From Fusobacterium ulcerans (lineage in GTDB: Bacteria > Fusobacteriota > Fusobacteriia > Fusobacteriales > Fusobacteriaceae), in the NCBI RefSeq assembly GCF_003019675.1, contig NZ_CP028105.1, positions 2,310,282 through 2,374,281 of the forward strand: 64,000 bases of DNA, in the 5' to 3' direction. This document shows, one piece after another, positions 1-8,894 of this stretch; position 1 is the stretch's first letter; every line of letters begins with the position of its first letter. The notes below the pieces were generated by a model that searched no databases, was not told the origin of the DNA, and was given only the letters and a program-made list of their open reading frames with translations. The position numbers were made by a program, and so were the translations under genes.

Positions 1-1569
1 AAAAAAGATCTGAATGCTGAAGGAAAAATGATGATAGGATTCAGAAAAATCTATGTGTCAACATTGAAGTGGGCTATAAGACATAGAGGGGCAGTTTTAG
101 GAATACTTGCAGTTCTGTTTGCAGGGTCAATGTTTGTTGCTTCAAAAATAGGAGGAAGATATATTCCGACTGTTGACGAAGGAAGATATGCTGTAGTTGC
201 AAAACTTCCATCAGGGGCAGATGTAAATAAGGCTGACAGAATAGGAAAAATTCTTGAGGAAAAAGCAGTGACGCTTCCATTTGTAAGAGACTATACAGTT
301 TCAGGAAACAGTTCACATGCTATTCTTAATATAAATGCAGGATTGAAAACTTCAAGAGATTTATCTCTTCAGGAAATAATAAGAGAACTTAGAAAAACTT
401 TTGTGGAGTTTCCAGATGTGGAATTAACAATAACTCCAGGATATAAATTTGGAACAAGAGGAATCTATGATTTAGAGTTTGAACTTTATTCAGATAATGA
501 ATCACAGCTTCAAATAATATCTCAGGAACTTAAAGAAAGAGTAAAAGCAATAGATGGAATATATGATGTAACTTCATCATTTGAAGGTGGAAAGCCAGAA
601 GGAAAGTTCTATATAGACAGAGAAAAAGCTGAATATTATGGGCTTGATGCAAAAACTATTGCAACAATGATACAGACACAGATATTAGGTGGAACTCCTA
701 TCAAAATCAACAGTGACAACAGTGAGATAGATGTAACACTTCAATTACAGAAAAAATATAGGGAATCTACAGGTTTAATATTAGATTCCAGAATAACTCT
801 TCCTAATGGGGGAAATATCAGAATATCTGATATAGCTGAATTCAGAGCTGAAGAGGGGCCTTCGAAAATAGAAAAGAAAGATAAGAAAAAGAAAATAGTT
901 ATATATGCCAACTTAAAAGATGAGCTTGATTTGGCAACAGCTCAGAAATATGTAACTGCTACTCTGGAAGAGATGGGATATCCTGATGGACTGACTTATG
1001 GAACTGGAGGAAAAAGTGCTGACATGGCTGAAATGGAAAATCAGCTGAAGGCAACATTTGCCATTGCTGTATTCCTTATTTATTTTATCCTTGTATGGCA
1101 GTTTGAGTCATTTATAATGCCTTTTGTAATTATTTTATCTATACCGCTTTCAACAACAGGTGCATTCTATGCACTGTATGCAGCAGGGCTCAGTATAGAT
1201 GCCATGGTTTCTGTAGGATTTGTAATGCTGGCAGGAATAGTTGTAAATAATGCCATTGTGCTGATTGACTTTATTAATATAAGAAGAGCTGCTGGGGATA
1301 ATATGAATAAGGCACTTATCACAGCAGGGAAGACAAGACTGAGACCTATTATGATGACAACCCTTACTACTGTTCTTGGAATGGTTCCATTGATGTTCAG
1401 TAATGGAGAGGGATCAGAAATATATAAAGGAATGTCTTTTGTTGTAGTATTTGGACTTTCTACAGCTACACTTTTGACATTGGTAGTAATACCTGTATTC
1501 TATTATTTGATAGATGACTTCATAATTATAATGAAAAAGTTTAGAAAAAAATTATCAAAAAAATCGTAG
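1..1569 (+). CDS. RND-family efflux permease, C-terminal half (5' end outside window)
   Basis: This is the inner-membrane pump of an HAE1/AcrB-like tripartite efflux system that exports small molecules using the proton gradient. The frame is open back to base 1, so the first ATG at 28 is internal and the gene begins upstream; 522 residues are visible out of the roughly 1,000-1,050 usual for the family. A membrane segment near visible residues 27-45 should be TM7, followed by the second periplasmic porter loop. A run of hydrophobic segments from about residue 350 to the end matches TM8-TM12, including the typical GIVVNNAIVLIDF stretch. The MerR-family gene starts 13 bp after its stop and is probably co-transcribed. 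Family is secure; the substrate cannot be read from this half. Confidence 0.92.
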   Translation, partial: KKDLNAEGKMMIGFRKIYVSTLKWAIRHRGAVLGILAVLFAGSMFVASKIGGRYIPTVDEGRYAVVAKLPSGADVNKADRIGKILEEKAVTLPFVRDYTVSGNSSHAILNINAGLKTSRDLSLQEIIRELRKTFVEFPDVELTITPGYKFGTRGIYDLEFELYSDNESQLQIISQELKERVKAIDGIYDVTSSFEGGKPEGKFYIDREKAEYYGLDAKTIATMIQTQILGGTPIKINSDNSEIDVTLQLQKKYRESTGLILDSRITLPNGGNIRISDIAEFRAEEGPSKIEKKDKKKKIVIYANLKDELDLATAQKYVTATLEEMGYPDGLTYGTGGKSADMAEMENQLKATFAIAVFLIYFILVWQFESFIMPFVIILSIPLSTTGAFYALYAAGLSIDAMVSVGFVMLAGIVVNNAIVLIDFINIRRAAGDNMNKALITAGKTRLRPIMMTTLTTVLGMVPLMFSNGEGSEIYKGMSFVVVFGLSTATLLTLVVIPVFYYLIDDFIIIMKKFRKKLSKKS

Positions 1570-1582
1570 AAGAGGAGAGGAC

Positions 1583-2443
1583 ATGGAAGATTACTTAACA
1601 ATTGGAGAAATATCAAAACTTACAGCAGTTCCTATCTCTACACTGCGTTATTACGATAGTGAAGGAATATTTTCTCCTGCTCTAAAAGATGAAAAAAATA
1701 ACTATAGATACTATACAGGATTTCAAATACCTGTATTAAAAATAATAGTGCATTTAAAAAAATTAGGTTTTACAAACGATTCTATAAAAAGTCATTTGAA
1801 AAATCTTAACTATTCTCATACTTTGGATTTGATAGCAAAGATAGTGGATGAGACTAAAGCTGAAATAAAGAGGCTTCAAAAAATAGAAAAGGAACTCCTT
1901 CAAAATGCAGGGCAAGTAAAGCATCTCATTGAAATTGAAGAGAAAATAGACACCTTTTTTATAGAAGAGATAGAGGAAATAAAAGCTGTATATACTGATA
2001 TATCTTTAGATACTGATCCTAAGAAAATAATTCAAACAGCATTTAAAAAATTAGATATTTCTTTAAGTGCAAATAATTCATCTGAAATAACAAAGAAGAT
2101 AGATGCGCCTTTGAGTAATACTACTTTGCCAATAGGAATATATGCTTTGATAATTCCTAAGAAAAATATTGAAAATGGAACTTTTAAAGAAGAAAAGGTT
2201 ATTCTTATGCAGGATGTAAAAAACATTGAAAAGAAAATGGTACTTCCTAAGAATAAGTATGCCTGTCTTTACTGTAAAAATAGATTTAAAAACAGAAGAG
2301 AATATATTGAAAGACTTTTGGAATGGATAAAAAATAACAACTTTGAGATTATAGGAGATATGATTATACACTTTCTGGCAGGGCCCGGCTTTGTAAAGGA
2401 TCCTAAAGAATTGCTCTATGCAGTAAAAGTACCAATAAAATAG
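1583..2443 (+). CDS. MerR-family regulator with GyrI-like effector domain
   Basis: A transcription regulator of the BmrR/multidrug-sensing type, 286 residues. Residues 5-70 form the MerR winged helix-turn-helix (LTIGEISKLTAVPISTLRYY is its opening). A helical, charged dimerisation segment follows at about 75-125, and the C-terminal half (about 155-285) resembles the GyrI-like drug-binding fold, starting with PIGIYALIIPKKN. A good ribosome site (GAGGAGAGG) lies just before the ATG. Since it follows the RND pump by 13 bp, the simplest reading is a local, drug-responsive regulator of that pump. The regulatory target and the ligand are inferred, not seen. Confidence 0.85.
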   Translation: MEDYLTIGEISKLTAVPISTLRYYDSEGIFSPALKDEKNNYRYYTGFQIPVLKIIVHLKKLGFTNDSIKSHLKNLNYSHTLDLIAKIVDETKAEIKRLQKIEKELLQNAGQVKHLIEIEEKIDTFFIEEIEEIKAVYTDISLDTDPKKIIQTAFKKLDISLSANNSSEITKKIDAPLSNTTLPIGIYALIIPKKNIENGTFKEEKVILMQDVKNIEKKMVLPKNKYACLYCKNRFKNRREYIERLLEWIKNNNFEIIGDMIIHFLAGPGFVKDPKELLYAVKVPIK

Positions 2444-2446
2444 AGT

Positions 2447-2474
2447 GGACAGGGAATTATCCCTGTCCTTTTTT
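2447..2474 (+). terminator. Intrinsic terminator after the RND-merR unit
   Basis: A 9-bp perfect stem (GGACAGGGA / TCCCTGTCC) with a 4-base loop is followed by TTTTTT. It begins 4 bp after the merR stop codon and ends the first transcription unit. Confidence 0.92.
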
Positions 2475-2501
2475 GATATAAAAAATAAAATATGATAGAA
2501 T
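2473..2501 (+). promoter_or_regulatory. Sigma-70 promoter for the first WYL gene
   Basis: TTGATA at 2473-2478, a 17-bp spacer, and TAGAAT at 2496-2501, with a TGn extended -10 immediately before the -10 box. The -35 box overlaps the T-tract of the preceding terminator. This predicts a start near 2508 and a leader of about 30 nt before the ATG at 2540. Confidence 0.6.
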
Positions 2502-2539
2502 AGAACTAATATAAAATCTCTTAACAGGAAGGATAGATT

Positions 2540-3778
2540 ATGGCTGAATTTAGTGAACTGATAAAAAAATTTGATAAGATAAGGGAATACATGAGAGAAT
2601 TTTATATTTATGGATTTAAAAGCAGAGAAGAGCTAGCTCTAAAAAGTCTCAGGAGTTATGATGATGATAAGAGGCGTATAGAAAGCTATCTGACTGGGTA
2701 TATGTCATTTAATCAAAGAGAAAATGGAAAAAATATATTTCTTTCAGTAGACAGTAGAAAAATAACTGAAAATCCACTATATAAAGTATTTAAAACAAAA
2801 TCTTTTACTAAAAATGATATAACATTACATTTTATAATTTTAGATATTTTATCTAAAAATGAAAAGTTAACTTTAAGAGAGATAACAGATAAAATAAATA
2901 ATGATTATTTTTCAGAATTTAAAGAAAGTAATATTTTAGATACAGCAACAATAAGGCTTAAACTATCAGAATATGTAAAGGAAGGTATACTAAAAAGTGA
3001 GAAAAATGGTAAAGAAATATATTATAATTTTTTTGATGTGGATATAGATATTTTAAGTTATAAAGATATGATATCTTTTTTTAGTGAAGTATCTCCAATT
3101 GGTGTCATAGGCAGTTTTATAATGGATAGATTTGAAATTAGAAATATGGAATTTTCTTTTAAACATAACTATATACTTCATGCTATGGAAAGTGAGATAT
3201 TGTATAAAATATTAGAAGGCTTGAATAAAAAATCAAAAATAGAATTAGAATATTTTATGAAAAAAGATAAAAAATGTATTGTTAAAAAGATAACTCCATT
3301 AAAAGTATTTATAAGTGTACAAACAGGGAGAAGATATATTGTTGGGTATTTAGAATCTGGTTCTGTTTTTATGTATAGGCTGGATAAAATAAAAAATGTA
3401 AAAATTTTAGAAAAAGATGAGAATTTTGATAAATTAAAAAATGAAATAGAGAATAAATTACAATATTCATGGGGTGTTTCTTTCAAAAAATTTGAACTGG
3501 AAACATTGAGAATGGTGCTGTTCATCGGAAAGAAAGAGGAATATATAATAGAGAGACTTAGAAATGAAGGAAGACATGGAGTAATTAATCAATTAACCAA
3601 TGATAAATGGGAATATAAAATAGAAGTATATGATGCCTTGGAGATGCTTCCTTGGATAAGGACTTTCATTGGAAGGATAATTTCTTTAGAATCCAATAAT
3701 GAAAATCTATGTAGAAAATTTCATAGAGATTTTGAATCTGTGTATAGATTTTATAATGGAGGAAAAAATGATATTTAA
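2540..3778 (+). CDS. WYL-domain transcriptional regulator (first of a pair)
   Basis: 412 residues. The region around residues 90-150 is helical and resembles a winged-helix DNA-binding domain (KLTLREITDKIN is helix-turn-helix-like). The WYL-type ligand-sensing domain follows at about 225-300, with the degenerate signature RRYIVGYLESG and a conserved-looking TPLKVFISVQTGRR strand pair, then a WCX-like C-terminal extension. WYL proteins are known nucleic-acid- or nucleotide-responsive regulators. The start has a good site (AGGAAGG). The stop overlaps the start of a second WYL gene by 11 bp, so the two are translationally coupled and may form a heterodimer as PafB/PafC do. Family call is firm; the regulated genes are inferred from context (rtcB next door). 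Confidence 0.78.
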   Translation: MAEFSELIKKFDKIREYMREFYIYGFKSREELALKSLRSYDDDKRRIESYLTGYMSFNQRENGKNIFLSVDSRKITENPLYKVFKTKSFTKNDITLHFIILDILSKNEKLTLREITDKINNDYFSEFKESNILDTATIRLKLSEYVKEGILKSEKNGKEIYYNFFDVDIDILSYKDMISFFSEVSPIGVIGSFIMDRFEIRNMEFSFKHNYILHAMESEILYKILEGLNKKSKIELEYFMKKDKKCIVKKITPLKVFISVQTGRRYIVGYLESGSVFMYRLDKIKNVKILEKDENFDKLKNEIENKLQYSWGVSFKKFELETLRMVLFIGKKEEYIIERLRNEGRHGVINQLTNDKWEYKIEVYDALEMLPWIRTFIGRIISLESNNENLCRKFHRDFESVYRFYNGGKNDI

Positions 3779-4679
3779 TGAAATAAATAATGTCTACTAT
3801 TTGACTGTATCCAGAATTATAAAGGAATTATTGAAAAAACCATTAACAGATAGAGAAATGATAGATATAATTAAAGAAACAGCTTTTTTAGAAAGCTTTA
3901 TACAAATATATCAATCTATAAAAGAAGAGAAATGGCAGCTCATAACAAGAGATATGAAAACAGTAATAAAAAATCCTATAAAACCATATCTTACAGAAGT
4001 GGAAAAAAGATGGCTGAAATCTATTTTTATGGATAGAAAGATTAAGCTTTTTTGTGATGAAATTCCAGAATTAACTGGAATAAAACCTCTTTATCAAGAG
4101 GAAGATTTCTATTACTTTGACAGAAAGAAAAATGGAGATAACTATGATGATGAAAAGTATATAAAAAATTTTAGAAGGATATTAAAGGGAATAAATGAAA
4201 GAAAAAAAATAATAATAAAATCTTTGAATAGAGGGAAAAGGGTAACAGAGATAGAAGTAATTCCAGATAAAATAGAGTATTCATACAAAGATGATAAATT
4301 TCGTTTTTTAGGAATAAAAGATGGAAAAGAAAAAATATTTAACATGTCAAATATAATAGAATGTGAATTAACAGAGAGATATGAAGATATTGAAAAAGAA
4401 ATAATCCCTATGGAGCAGAGGAAAATAATGGTTGATTTAGTAGATTCCAGAGATGCTTTAGAAAGAGCTATGCTGCACTTTTCAGACTTTAAAAAAGTAA
4501 CAGAAAAAATTGATGAAAGAAAATATAAAATGGAAATATATTATGAAGCAATTGATGAAACAGAAGTACTCATAAGGGTATTATCATTTGGTCCAATGCT
4601 GAGAGTTATCTATCCCAAAAGATTCATTTCATTGATAAAAGAAAGATTAAAAAAACAGAAAAAACTGTGGACTTTTTAG
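3768..4679 (+). CDS. WYL-domain protein (second of the pair)
   Basis: 303 residues from the ATG at 3768, chosen because a GGAGG lies 5 bp upstream; an in-frame longer start exists at 3699 but would overlap the upstream gene by 80 bp without a ribosome site. The first 120 residues are helical without an obvious standard helix-turn-helix. Residues about 145-215 look like a WYL domain (IEVIPDKIEYSYKDDKFRFLG type strands), and the C-terminal 85 residues match a WCX-like extension with a DSRDALERAMLHF segment. It overlaps the preceding WYL gene and is followed by rtcB. It may be the sensor partner of the first protein; that is inference. Confidence 0.72.
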   Translation: MIFNEINNVYYLTVSRIIKELLKKPLTDREMIDIIKETAFLESFIQIYQSIKEEKWQLITRDMKTVIKNPIKPYLTEVEKRWLKSIFMDRKIKLFCDEIPELTGIKPLYQEEDFYYFDRKKNGDNYDDEKYIKNFRRILKGINERKKIIIKSLNRGKRVTEIEVIPDKIEYSYKDDKFRFLGIKDGKEKIFNMSNIIECELTERYEDIEKEIIPMEQRKIMVDLVDSRDALERAMLHFSDFKKVTEKIDERKYKMEIYYEAIDETEVLIRVLSFGPMLRVIYPKRFISLIKERLKKQKKLWTF

Positions 4680-4695
4680 TTCGCAGATTTTTTTT
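4665..4695 (+). terminator. Weak possible terminator between WYL pair and rtcB
   Basis: A 5-bp stem (CTGTG / CGCAG, one G-U pair) with a 12-base loop is followed by a long T run. It overlaps the end of the second WYL gene. It may only attenuate, since rtcB also has its own promoter-like sequence just beyond. Confidence 0.35.
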
Positions 4696-4696
4696 A

Positions 4697-4725
4697 ATGA
4701 TAATGGAAAAAATATCATGTATGAT
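4697..4725 (+). promoter_or_regulatory. Possible promoter of rtcB
   Basis: ATGATA at 4697-4702, 17 bp, TATGAT at 4720-4725. Shortly downstream, TATAAAATCGCTT at 4731-4743 closely resembles TATAAAATCTCTT at 2510-2522 in the leader of the first WYL gene, followed in both by CAGG. The shared element could be an operator or a leader signal for common control. Confidence 0.45.
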
Positions 4726-4763
4726 TAAAGTATAAAATCGCTTGCAGGCTAAAAGGAGAAAAT

Positions 4764-5978
4764 ATGAGAACTAAATTTTATGAGATAACTGGAAAATATA
4801 ACACAGCTAAAGTTTTTACAAATGTGATAGAAAATGAAGCTATAGAACAAATAAAAACATTGTGTAACCAGGAATTTATAACTGGAAGTAAAATACGTAT
4901 TATGCCTGATGTACATTCTGGAGCAGGATGCACTATTGGAACTACAATGACTATAACTGATAAAGTAATACCTAATTTAGTAGGGGTAGATATAGGCTGT
5001 GGAATGGAAACAGTTATGATAACAGATAAAGAAATTGATTTAGAAAAATTAGATAAACTTATTTATGAAAAAATACCTTCAGGTCATAATATAAGAAAAA
5101 TTCCTCATGATCTGATAAATGAAATTGATTTGAATCAATTGAAATGTACAGGACACGTGAAAATGGATAGAGCTATAAGAAGTATAGGAACTTTAGGTGG
5201 AGGAAATCATTTTATTGAAGCTGGAAAAGATGAGGAAGGGAATATCTATATAACTGTTCATTCAGGGAGCAGACATTTAGGATTAGAAGTAGCAAATTAT
5301 TATCAAAAGATGGGATATAAAGCCCTTAATAAAGTAAGTGATATAGATATTGAAAAAATCATAGAACAGCTGAAAAGTGAAGGAAGAGAAAAAGAAATAA
5401 ATAAAACAATTAAAGAGATAAAAAAACAGATAATTACAGATATTCCACAAGCTTTGGCGTATGTATCAGAAGAGCTTTTTGATGACTATATACATGATAT
5501 GAAATTGATACAAAAATTTGCTGTACTAAATAGAAAAGCTATGATGGATGAAATAATAAAAGGGCTGGGAACAGAAGTGGCAGAAGAATTTACCACAATT
5601 CATAACTATATTGATACTGATATGATGATATTGAGAAAAGGAGCAGTATCAGCTAAGAAAGGAGAAAAACTTTTAATACCAATAAATATGAGAGATGGAA
5701 GTCTTGTCTGCATAGGAAAGGGGAATGAAGATTGGAACTATTCAGCTCCACATGGTGCTGGAAGATTGATGAGCCGTACAAAAGCGAAAAAGACTTTTGA
5801 ATTGAAGAATTTTAAAAAAGAAATGGAAGGAATATACACTACCTCTGTAAATAAAGATACTTTAGATGAATGTCCTATGGCATACAAAGCTATGGAGGAT
5901 ATTATAAAAAATATAGGAGATACTGTAGATATTATAAAAAGAATTATACCAATATATAATTTTAAAGCTGGAGAATAA
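4764..5978 (+). CDS. rtcB: RtcB-family RNA-splicing / RNA-repair ligase
   Basis: 404 residues. RtcB joins RNA 2',3'-cyclic phosphate or 3'-phosphate ends to 5'-OH ends using GTP and Mn2+. The family signatures are all present: MPDVHSGAG (47-55), VGVDIGCGM (73-81) with the metal-binding Asp76 and Cys79, GGGNH (145-149), HSGSRHLG (166-173), and SAPHGAGR with the His330 that becomes guanylylated. The length matches the shorter bacterial RtcB branch. No archease gene and no RtcR sigma-54 regulator or RtcA cyclase is nearby; instead a coupled WYL pair sits directly upstream. Ribosome site AAAGGAG before the ATG. Confidence 0.93.
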   Translation: MRTKFYEITGKYNTAKVFTNVIENEAIEQIKTLCNQEFITGSKIRIMPDVHSGAGCTIGTTMTITDKVIPNLVGVDIGCGMETVMITDKEIDLEKLDKLIYEKIPSGHNIRKIPHDLINEIDLNQLKCTGHVKMDRAIRSIGTLGGGNHFIEAGKDEEGNIYITVHSGSRHLGLEVANYYQKMGYKALNKVSDIDIEKIIEQLKSEGREKEINKTIKEIKKQIITDIPQALAYVSEELFDDYIHDMKLIQKFAVLNRKAMMDEIIKGLGTEVAEEFTTIHNYIDTDMMILRKGAVSAKKGEKLLIPINMRDGSLVCIGKGNEDWNYSAPHGAGRLMSRTKAKKTFELKNFKKEMEGIYTTSVNKDTLDECPMAYKAMEDIIKNIGDTVDIIKRIIPIYNFKAGE

Positions 5979-5979
5979 A

Positions 5980-6031
5980 AGAGAGAGTACCTAAGAAAGA
6001 TTATAAATCTTACTTATAGGCTACTCTCTTT
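5980..6031. terminator. Bidirectional terminator between convergent genes
   Basis: AGAGAGTA and TACTCTCT form the outer stem and CCTAAG / CTTATAGG the inner stem of a long hairpin between rtcB (+) and the minus-strand gene ending at 6037. An A-rich side and a T-rich side let it serve both strands. Confidence 0.75.
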
Positions 6032-6036
6032 AAATT

Positions 6037-6894
6037 TTACCCAGCTAAACCTCTATTTACAACATTTCCATCTTTATCTATATCAACTATTATACAGTGC
6101 CCTGCAAAATAGTCTGGACAGCAGCATAAAAATAATTCTAAAGATATCTCGCCATTTTCAATAGTTGCAGTTATACTTTCAGCATAGAGACTGTCAGAAA
6201 AATCTTTTTCAGAGATTGGTAAAAATACTTTATCTCCATCTACTATATAGCATTCCTGTTCTTCTTCTGCCTCTTCAGCACTAGAAGTCCATTCTTCAGC
6301 CAGTTCAAGTATTCCATCATCAATAAGAACTTTTTCTATTACTTGTGAATTGTCTTCAATCCATTTTAATCTGTTTTTTATCTGTGGTAGGAAATCACGA
6401 AGTTTAATGTCATCTTCAGTATCAATGTATAGATCAGTAAGATCATTTTTCCATATACTGAATAGAGTTTCAGCAGTGAATACATTTGAAGCTTTAAAAT
6501 CTTCAACTTGAAGATTTTCACAAATTTTTGTACCTTTATATACATTTAACTTTTTATTCAGCACTCTTAAAAGCATTATTGCCCATCTGTCAGTGGGATC
6601 AAATTTTAAAGACTCAGATATATAGCCTTGAGCTTTTTCAAATTCTCCTAATGAATAGTAAGCATAACCTATTCTGTAGTACCATAGAGGATCAGCTGCA
6701 CCTTCTTTTTCTATAGAAAGCAGTACCTTTACTACACTGTCAACTTTTCCTTCTCCACTGAATGCTCTAGCTAAATAGCTGTTGATTTCATAATCTCTAT
6801 CCTCAGTGGGAATAGATTTTATTTTTTTTATTACTTTACTGTATTCCTCTTTTTCTATTAAAGCTTCAAATTCATCTTTTAATCTGTTTTCCAT
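6037..6894 (-). CDS. TPR-like protein with C-terminal DUF2262-like domain
   Basis: 285 residues from the ATG at 6894; a TTG at 6921 would add nine residues and overlap the upstream gene, and neither start has a strong ribosome site. Residues about 5-115 are helical repeats of tetratricopeptide type (the WYYRIGYAYYSLGEFEKAQGYI unit is clear). The C-terminal half ends in a CCCPDYFAGH...VDIDKDGNVVNRGLAG pattern that I recognise as DUF2262-like, and an acidic linker precedes it. It is the last of four minus-strand genes. Function is unknown; proteins of this sort are frequent in immunity-gene clusters, which is the inference drawn from context. Confidence 0.7.
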   Translation of the reverse strand: MENRLKDEFEALIEKEEYSKVIKKIKSIPTEDRDYEINSYLARAFSGEGKVDSVVKVLLSIEKEGAADPLWYYRIGYAYYSLGEFEKAQGYISESLKFDPTDRWAIMLLRVLNKKLNVYKGTKICENLQVEDFKASNVFTAETLFSIWKNDLTDLYIDTEDDIKLRDFLPQIKNRLKWIEDNSQVIEKVLIDDGILELAEEWTSSAEEAEEEQECYIVDGDKVFLPISEKDFSDSLYAESITATIENGEISLELFLCCCPDYFAGHCIIVDIDKDGNVVNRGLAG

Positions 6895-6901
6895 TATTAT
6901 T

Positions 6902-7693
6902 TTACCAGTCCCTTTCTCCAATTGCTTCTTCTGTATCTATTCCTATATCGAACCATTCAAGAATATAGTCAACAGCAGCTCCTATACTTTCTCTTGCTAC
7001 AGTTTCTATTTCGCTGTCATTTTCATCAAATTCTTCTTCAAGGTCATTTATAGCAATAGTCATAATATCAAATCTTTCTTGTATCTCTGCATACGTATGA
7101 GTTCCATCTTCTAAAAAAGAGATAACTTTTTTAATTTCATCTGCTATTTTATCTACTAAGAAATCAGGATAATAATCATCTCTATACATATCCTCTAATA
7201 GTTTAAAATCACTATTAAATTTTTTTACAGCAAAATAGACAGTAGTTCCATCATAGCTGTATTCATATTCATCCTCTGGATCTTCTTCTTCATTATGAGA
7301 GAAAATAGTTCCATCAGGATAAATAATATCTCCATTACCACTTACATCAAAAAACCCAACTTTGTATTTTTCTGAGAGTTCTCTTACTAAATCATAAGCT
7401 TCATCTGCTAAAGACCATGCAAATCCAGCATAAATAATATCTTTTCCAATACTGTAATCAGTAAGATATGATTCATCTTTTATTTCATCATCTTCAGGAG
7501 CAAAGGGTCCATTCATTTGAGGGAAAGTTTGAATCATTTCCATAAACCATTCTCTAAGAGCTGAAGAAGTTATTTCAGGATCTTCATAATCATGATCTTC
7601 TTCCCATTCAGTTTGATTATCATACCATTCTAAAAATTCCTCTTGTGTTTTTGGTGTTTTGGAAACTTCAAATACCATTAAATCATAGCTCAT
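6902..7693 (-). CDS. Uncharacterised acidic protein, MSYDLMVF family
   Basis: 263 residues, starting at the ATG at 7693, which has AAGGAGG 6-7 bp upstream; the longer frame to 7750 lacks one. The opening MSYDLMVF, the TEWEEDHDY segment and ALREWFMEM...PQMNGP are signatures of an uncharacterised bacterial family of soluble acidic proteins that I associate with toxin-immunity neighbourhoods, though I cannot name a Pfam entry with confidence. The whole protein is rich in Asp and Glu, with no signal peptide or membrane segment. It has a conserved-looking YAGFAWSLADEAYDLVREL helix in the middle. The downstream gene starts 7 bp after its stop. Confidence 0.7.
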   Translation of the reverse strand: MSYDLMVFEVSKTPKTQEEFLEWYDNQTEWEEDHDYEDPEITSSALREWFMEMIQTFPQMNGPFAPEDDEIKDESYLTDYSIGKDIIYAGFAWSLADEAYDLVRELSEKYKVGFFDVSGNGDIIYPDGTIFSHNEEEDPEDEYEYSYDGTTVYFAVKKFNSDFKLLEDMYRDDYYPDFLVDKIADEIKKVISFLEDGTHTYAEIQERFDIMTIAINDLEEEFDENDSEIETVARESIGAAVDYILEWFDIGIDTEEAIGERDW

Positions 7694-7796
7694 AATTTCC
7701 TCCTTAAAGTTTTTTAACTTTCCCAAGCAATATTCATTATATACTATCAATAGCAGTCTGTAAAATTAATATTTAAAAGCTTAAAGTTAGTTGTTT

Positions 7797-8879
7797 TTAG
7801 TCATCGTACTCTCCAGCTATAATATTATTAATATACTTTTCAGGATTACTGATAAATTCTTCCCATGTACATACTTTTGCAAATATTTCATGCTCAGAGT
7901 CTATATAGCAGACAGCTTTTTCTGCTGGAGACCAGACTATGAATATTTCATAATTTTCTACTTCTTCTACTAGAGAAAGAAGTTTTTTTCTTTTCCATTT
8001 CATTTCCTGTAAATCCATAAATTTATAGAAACGTATATATTTTGGATAATATTCTTTTTCAGAAAATTTAATTTCTTTAGGGTCTTTTTTCAGATATTCC
8101 AACATATCAGCAGGAAGTTTGTAGCCTTTAAGCAGTCTTAATTTTTCTTGTTCATCATGCCATTCAGAAGGTTCCAGTGATTTCAAATATTCCATTAATT
8201 CAATATTTTTATTTTTAGAAGCAAGAGAGTATGGACGGTCACCATATTTATCAGTAATAGTGATATCACTTCCCTGCTTTATCAGATATTCAGCAATTTC
8301 TGCATGGTCGCTTCTAACAGCTTCTATAACAGGAGTAGAGGCATATGGAAATACCATATCAGGTTCATGATAATTTAAATCAGCTCCCATTTCTACCCAC
8401 ATTTTAGTTTCTTTCATATTACCATCAGAAGCAGCTGATCTTAAAGCACGCCCTCCATATTTCCTTACAGTTATTCCAAGCTTTTCAAACACTGGTATAT
8501 TTTCAAATTTTTTTCCATAAGATATTCTGATAAAAATATCAGGATACTTCTTTTCTGGAAGGAGGTCAAGAGCTCCATGAGTCAGCAGAAGAGATACGAT
8601 TTTCTCATTACAATGCTGAGCAGCTTGTTCTATGATAGTAAAATTTCCTATATCCAGAGAAACGCTATTTTCCAGCAGCCATCTCAGAGGAGCAGTATTA
8701 TTTGTAATCACAGCTATTTCTAAAGGAGTAACATTAGAATATTTTCCAAGGCTTATTTTTTCATTTATATTCCAGCCTCTTTCATACAATTCCTGCATTT
8801 TTTTTAGATTTTTTTCATAGATTGCAGCAGCAGTTTCTGGAATAGTTTCAAAGCTTCCAAGATTTCCTATATTGTACAT
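7797..8879 (-). CDS. Ankyrin-repeat protein
   Basis: 360 residues. Ankyrin-type repeats can be followed at about 48-77 (TPLEIAVITNNTAPLRWLL), 78-105, 139-168 (GGRALRSAASDGNMKE), 178-205 (TPVIEAVRSDHAEIAEYLI) and 208-235. The last 120 residues are non-repeat and lack a recognisable domain. Cytoplasmic, no signal peptide. Start is supported by GCAGGAGGAAAG before the ATG. Ankyrin proteins mediate protein binding; in bacteria many are immunity proteins or partners of toxins. It lies between two probable immunity-type genes, 15 bp after the DUF1877 gene. Confidence 0.85.
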   Translation of the reverse strand: MYNIGNLGSFETIPETAAAIYEKNLKKMQELYERGWNINEKISLGKYSNVTPLEIAVITNNTAPLRWLLENSVSLDIGNFTIIEQAAQHCNEKIVSLLLTHGALDLLPEKKYPDIFIRISYGKKFENIPVFEKLGITVRKYGGRALRSAASDGNMKETKMWVEMGADLNYHEPDMVFPYASTPVIEAVRSDHAEIAEYLIKQGSDITITDKYGDRPYSLASKNKNIELMEYLKSLEPSEWHDEQEKLRLLKGYKLPADMLEYLKKDPKEIKFSEKEYYPKYIRFYKFMDLQEMKWKRKKLLSLVEEVENYEIFIVWSPAEKAVCYIDSEHEIFAKVCTWEEFISNPEKYINNIIAGEYDD

Positions 8880-8894
8880 CTTTCCTCCTGCTTA

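Noticed and set aside
1-30. ATG at 28 as the start of the RND gene
   Set aside because: The frame is open to base 1 and the protein begins mid-family at the second half, so the real start is upstream of the window.
4679-4686. Another copy of the inverton arm (GTTCGC) after the second WYL gene
   Set aside because: Only six bases match, no partner repeat lies within 400 bp, and it belongs to a small terminator-like stem.
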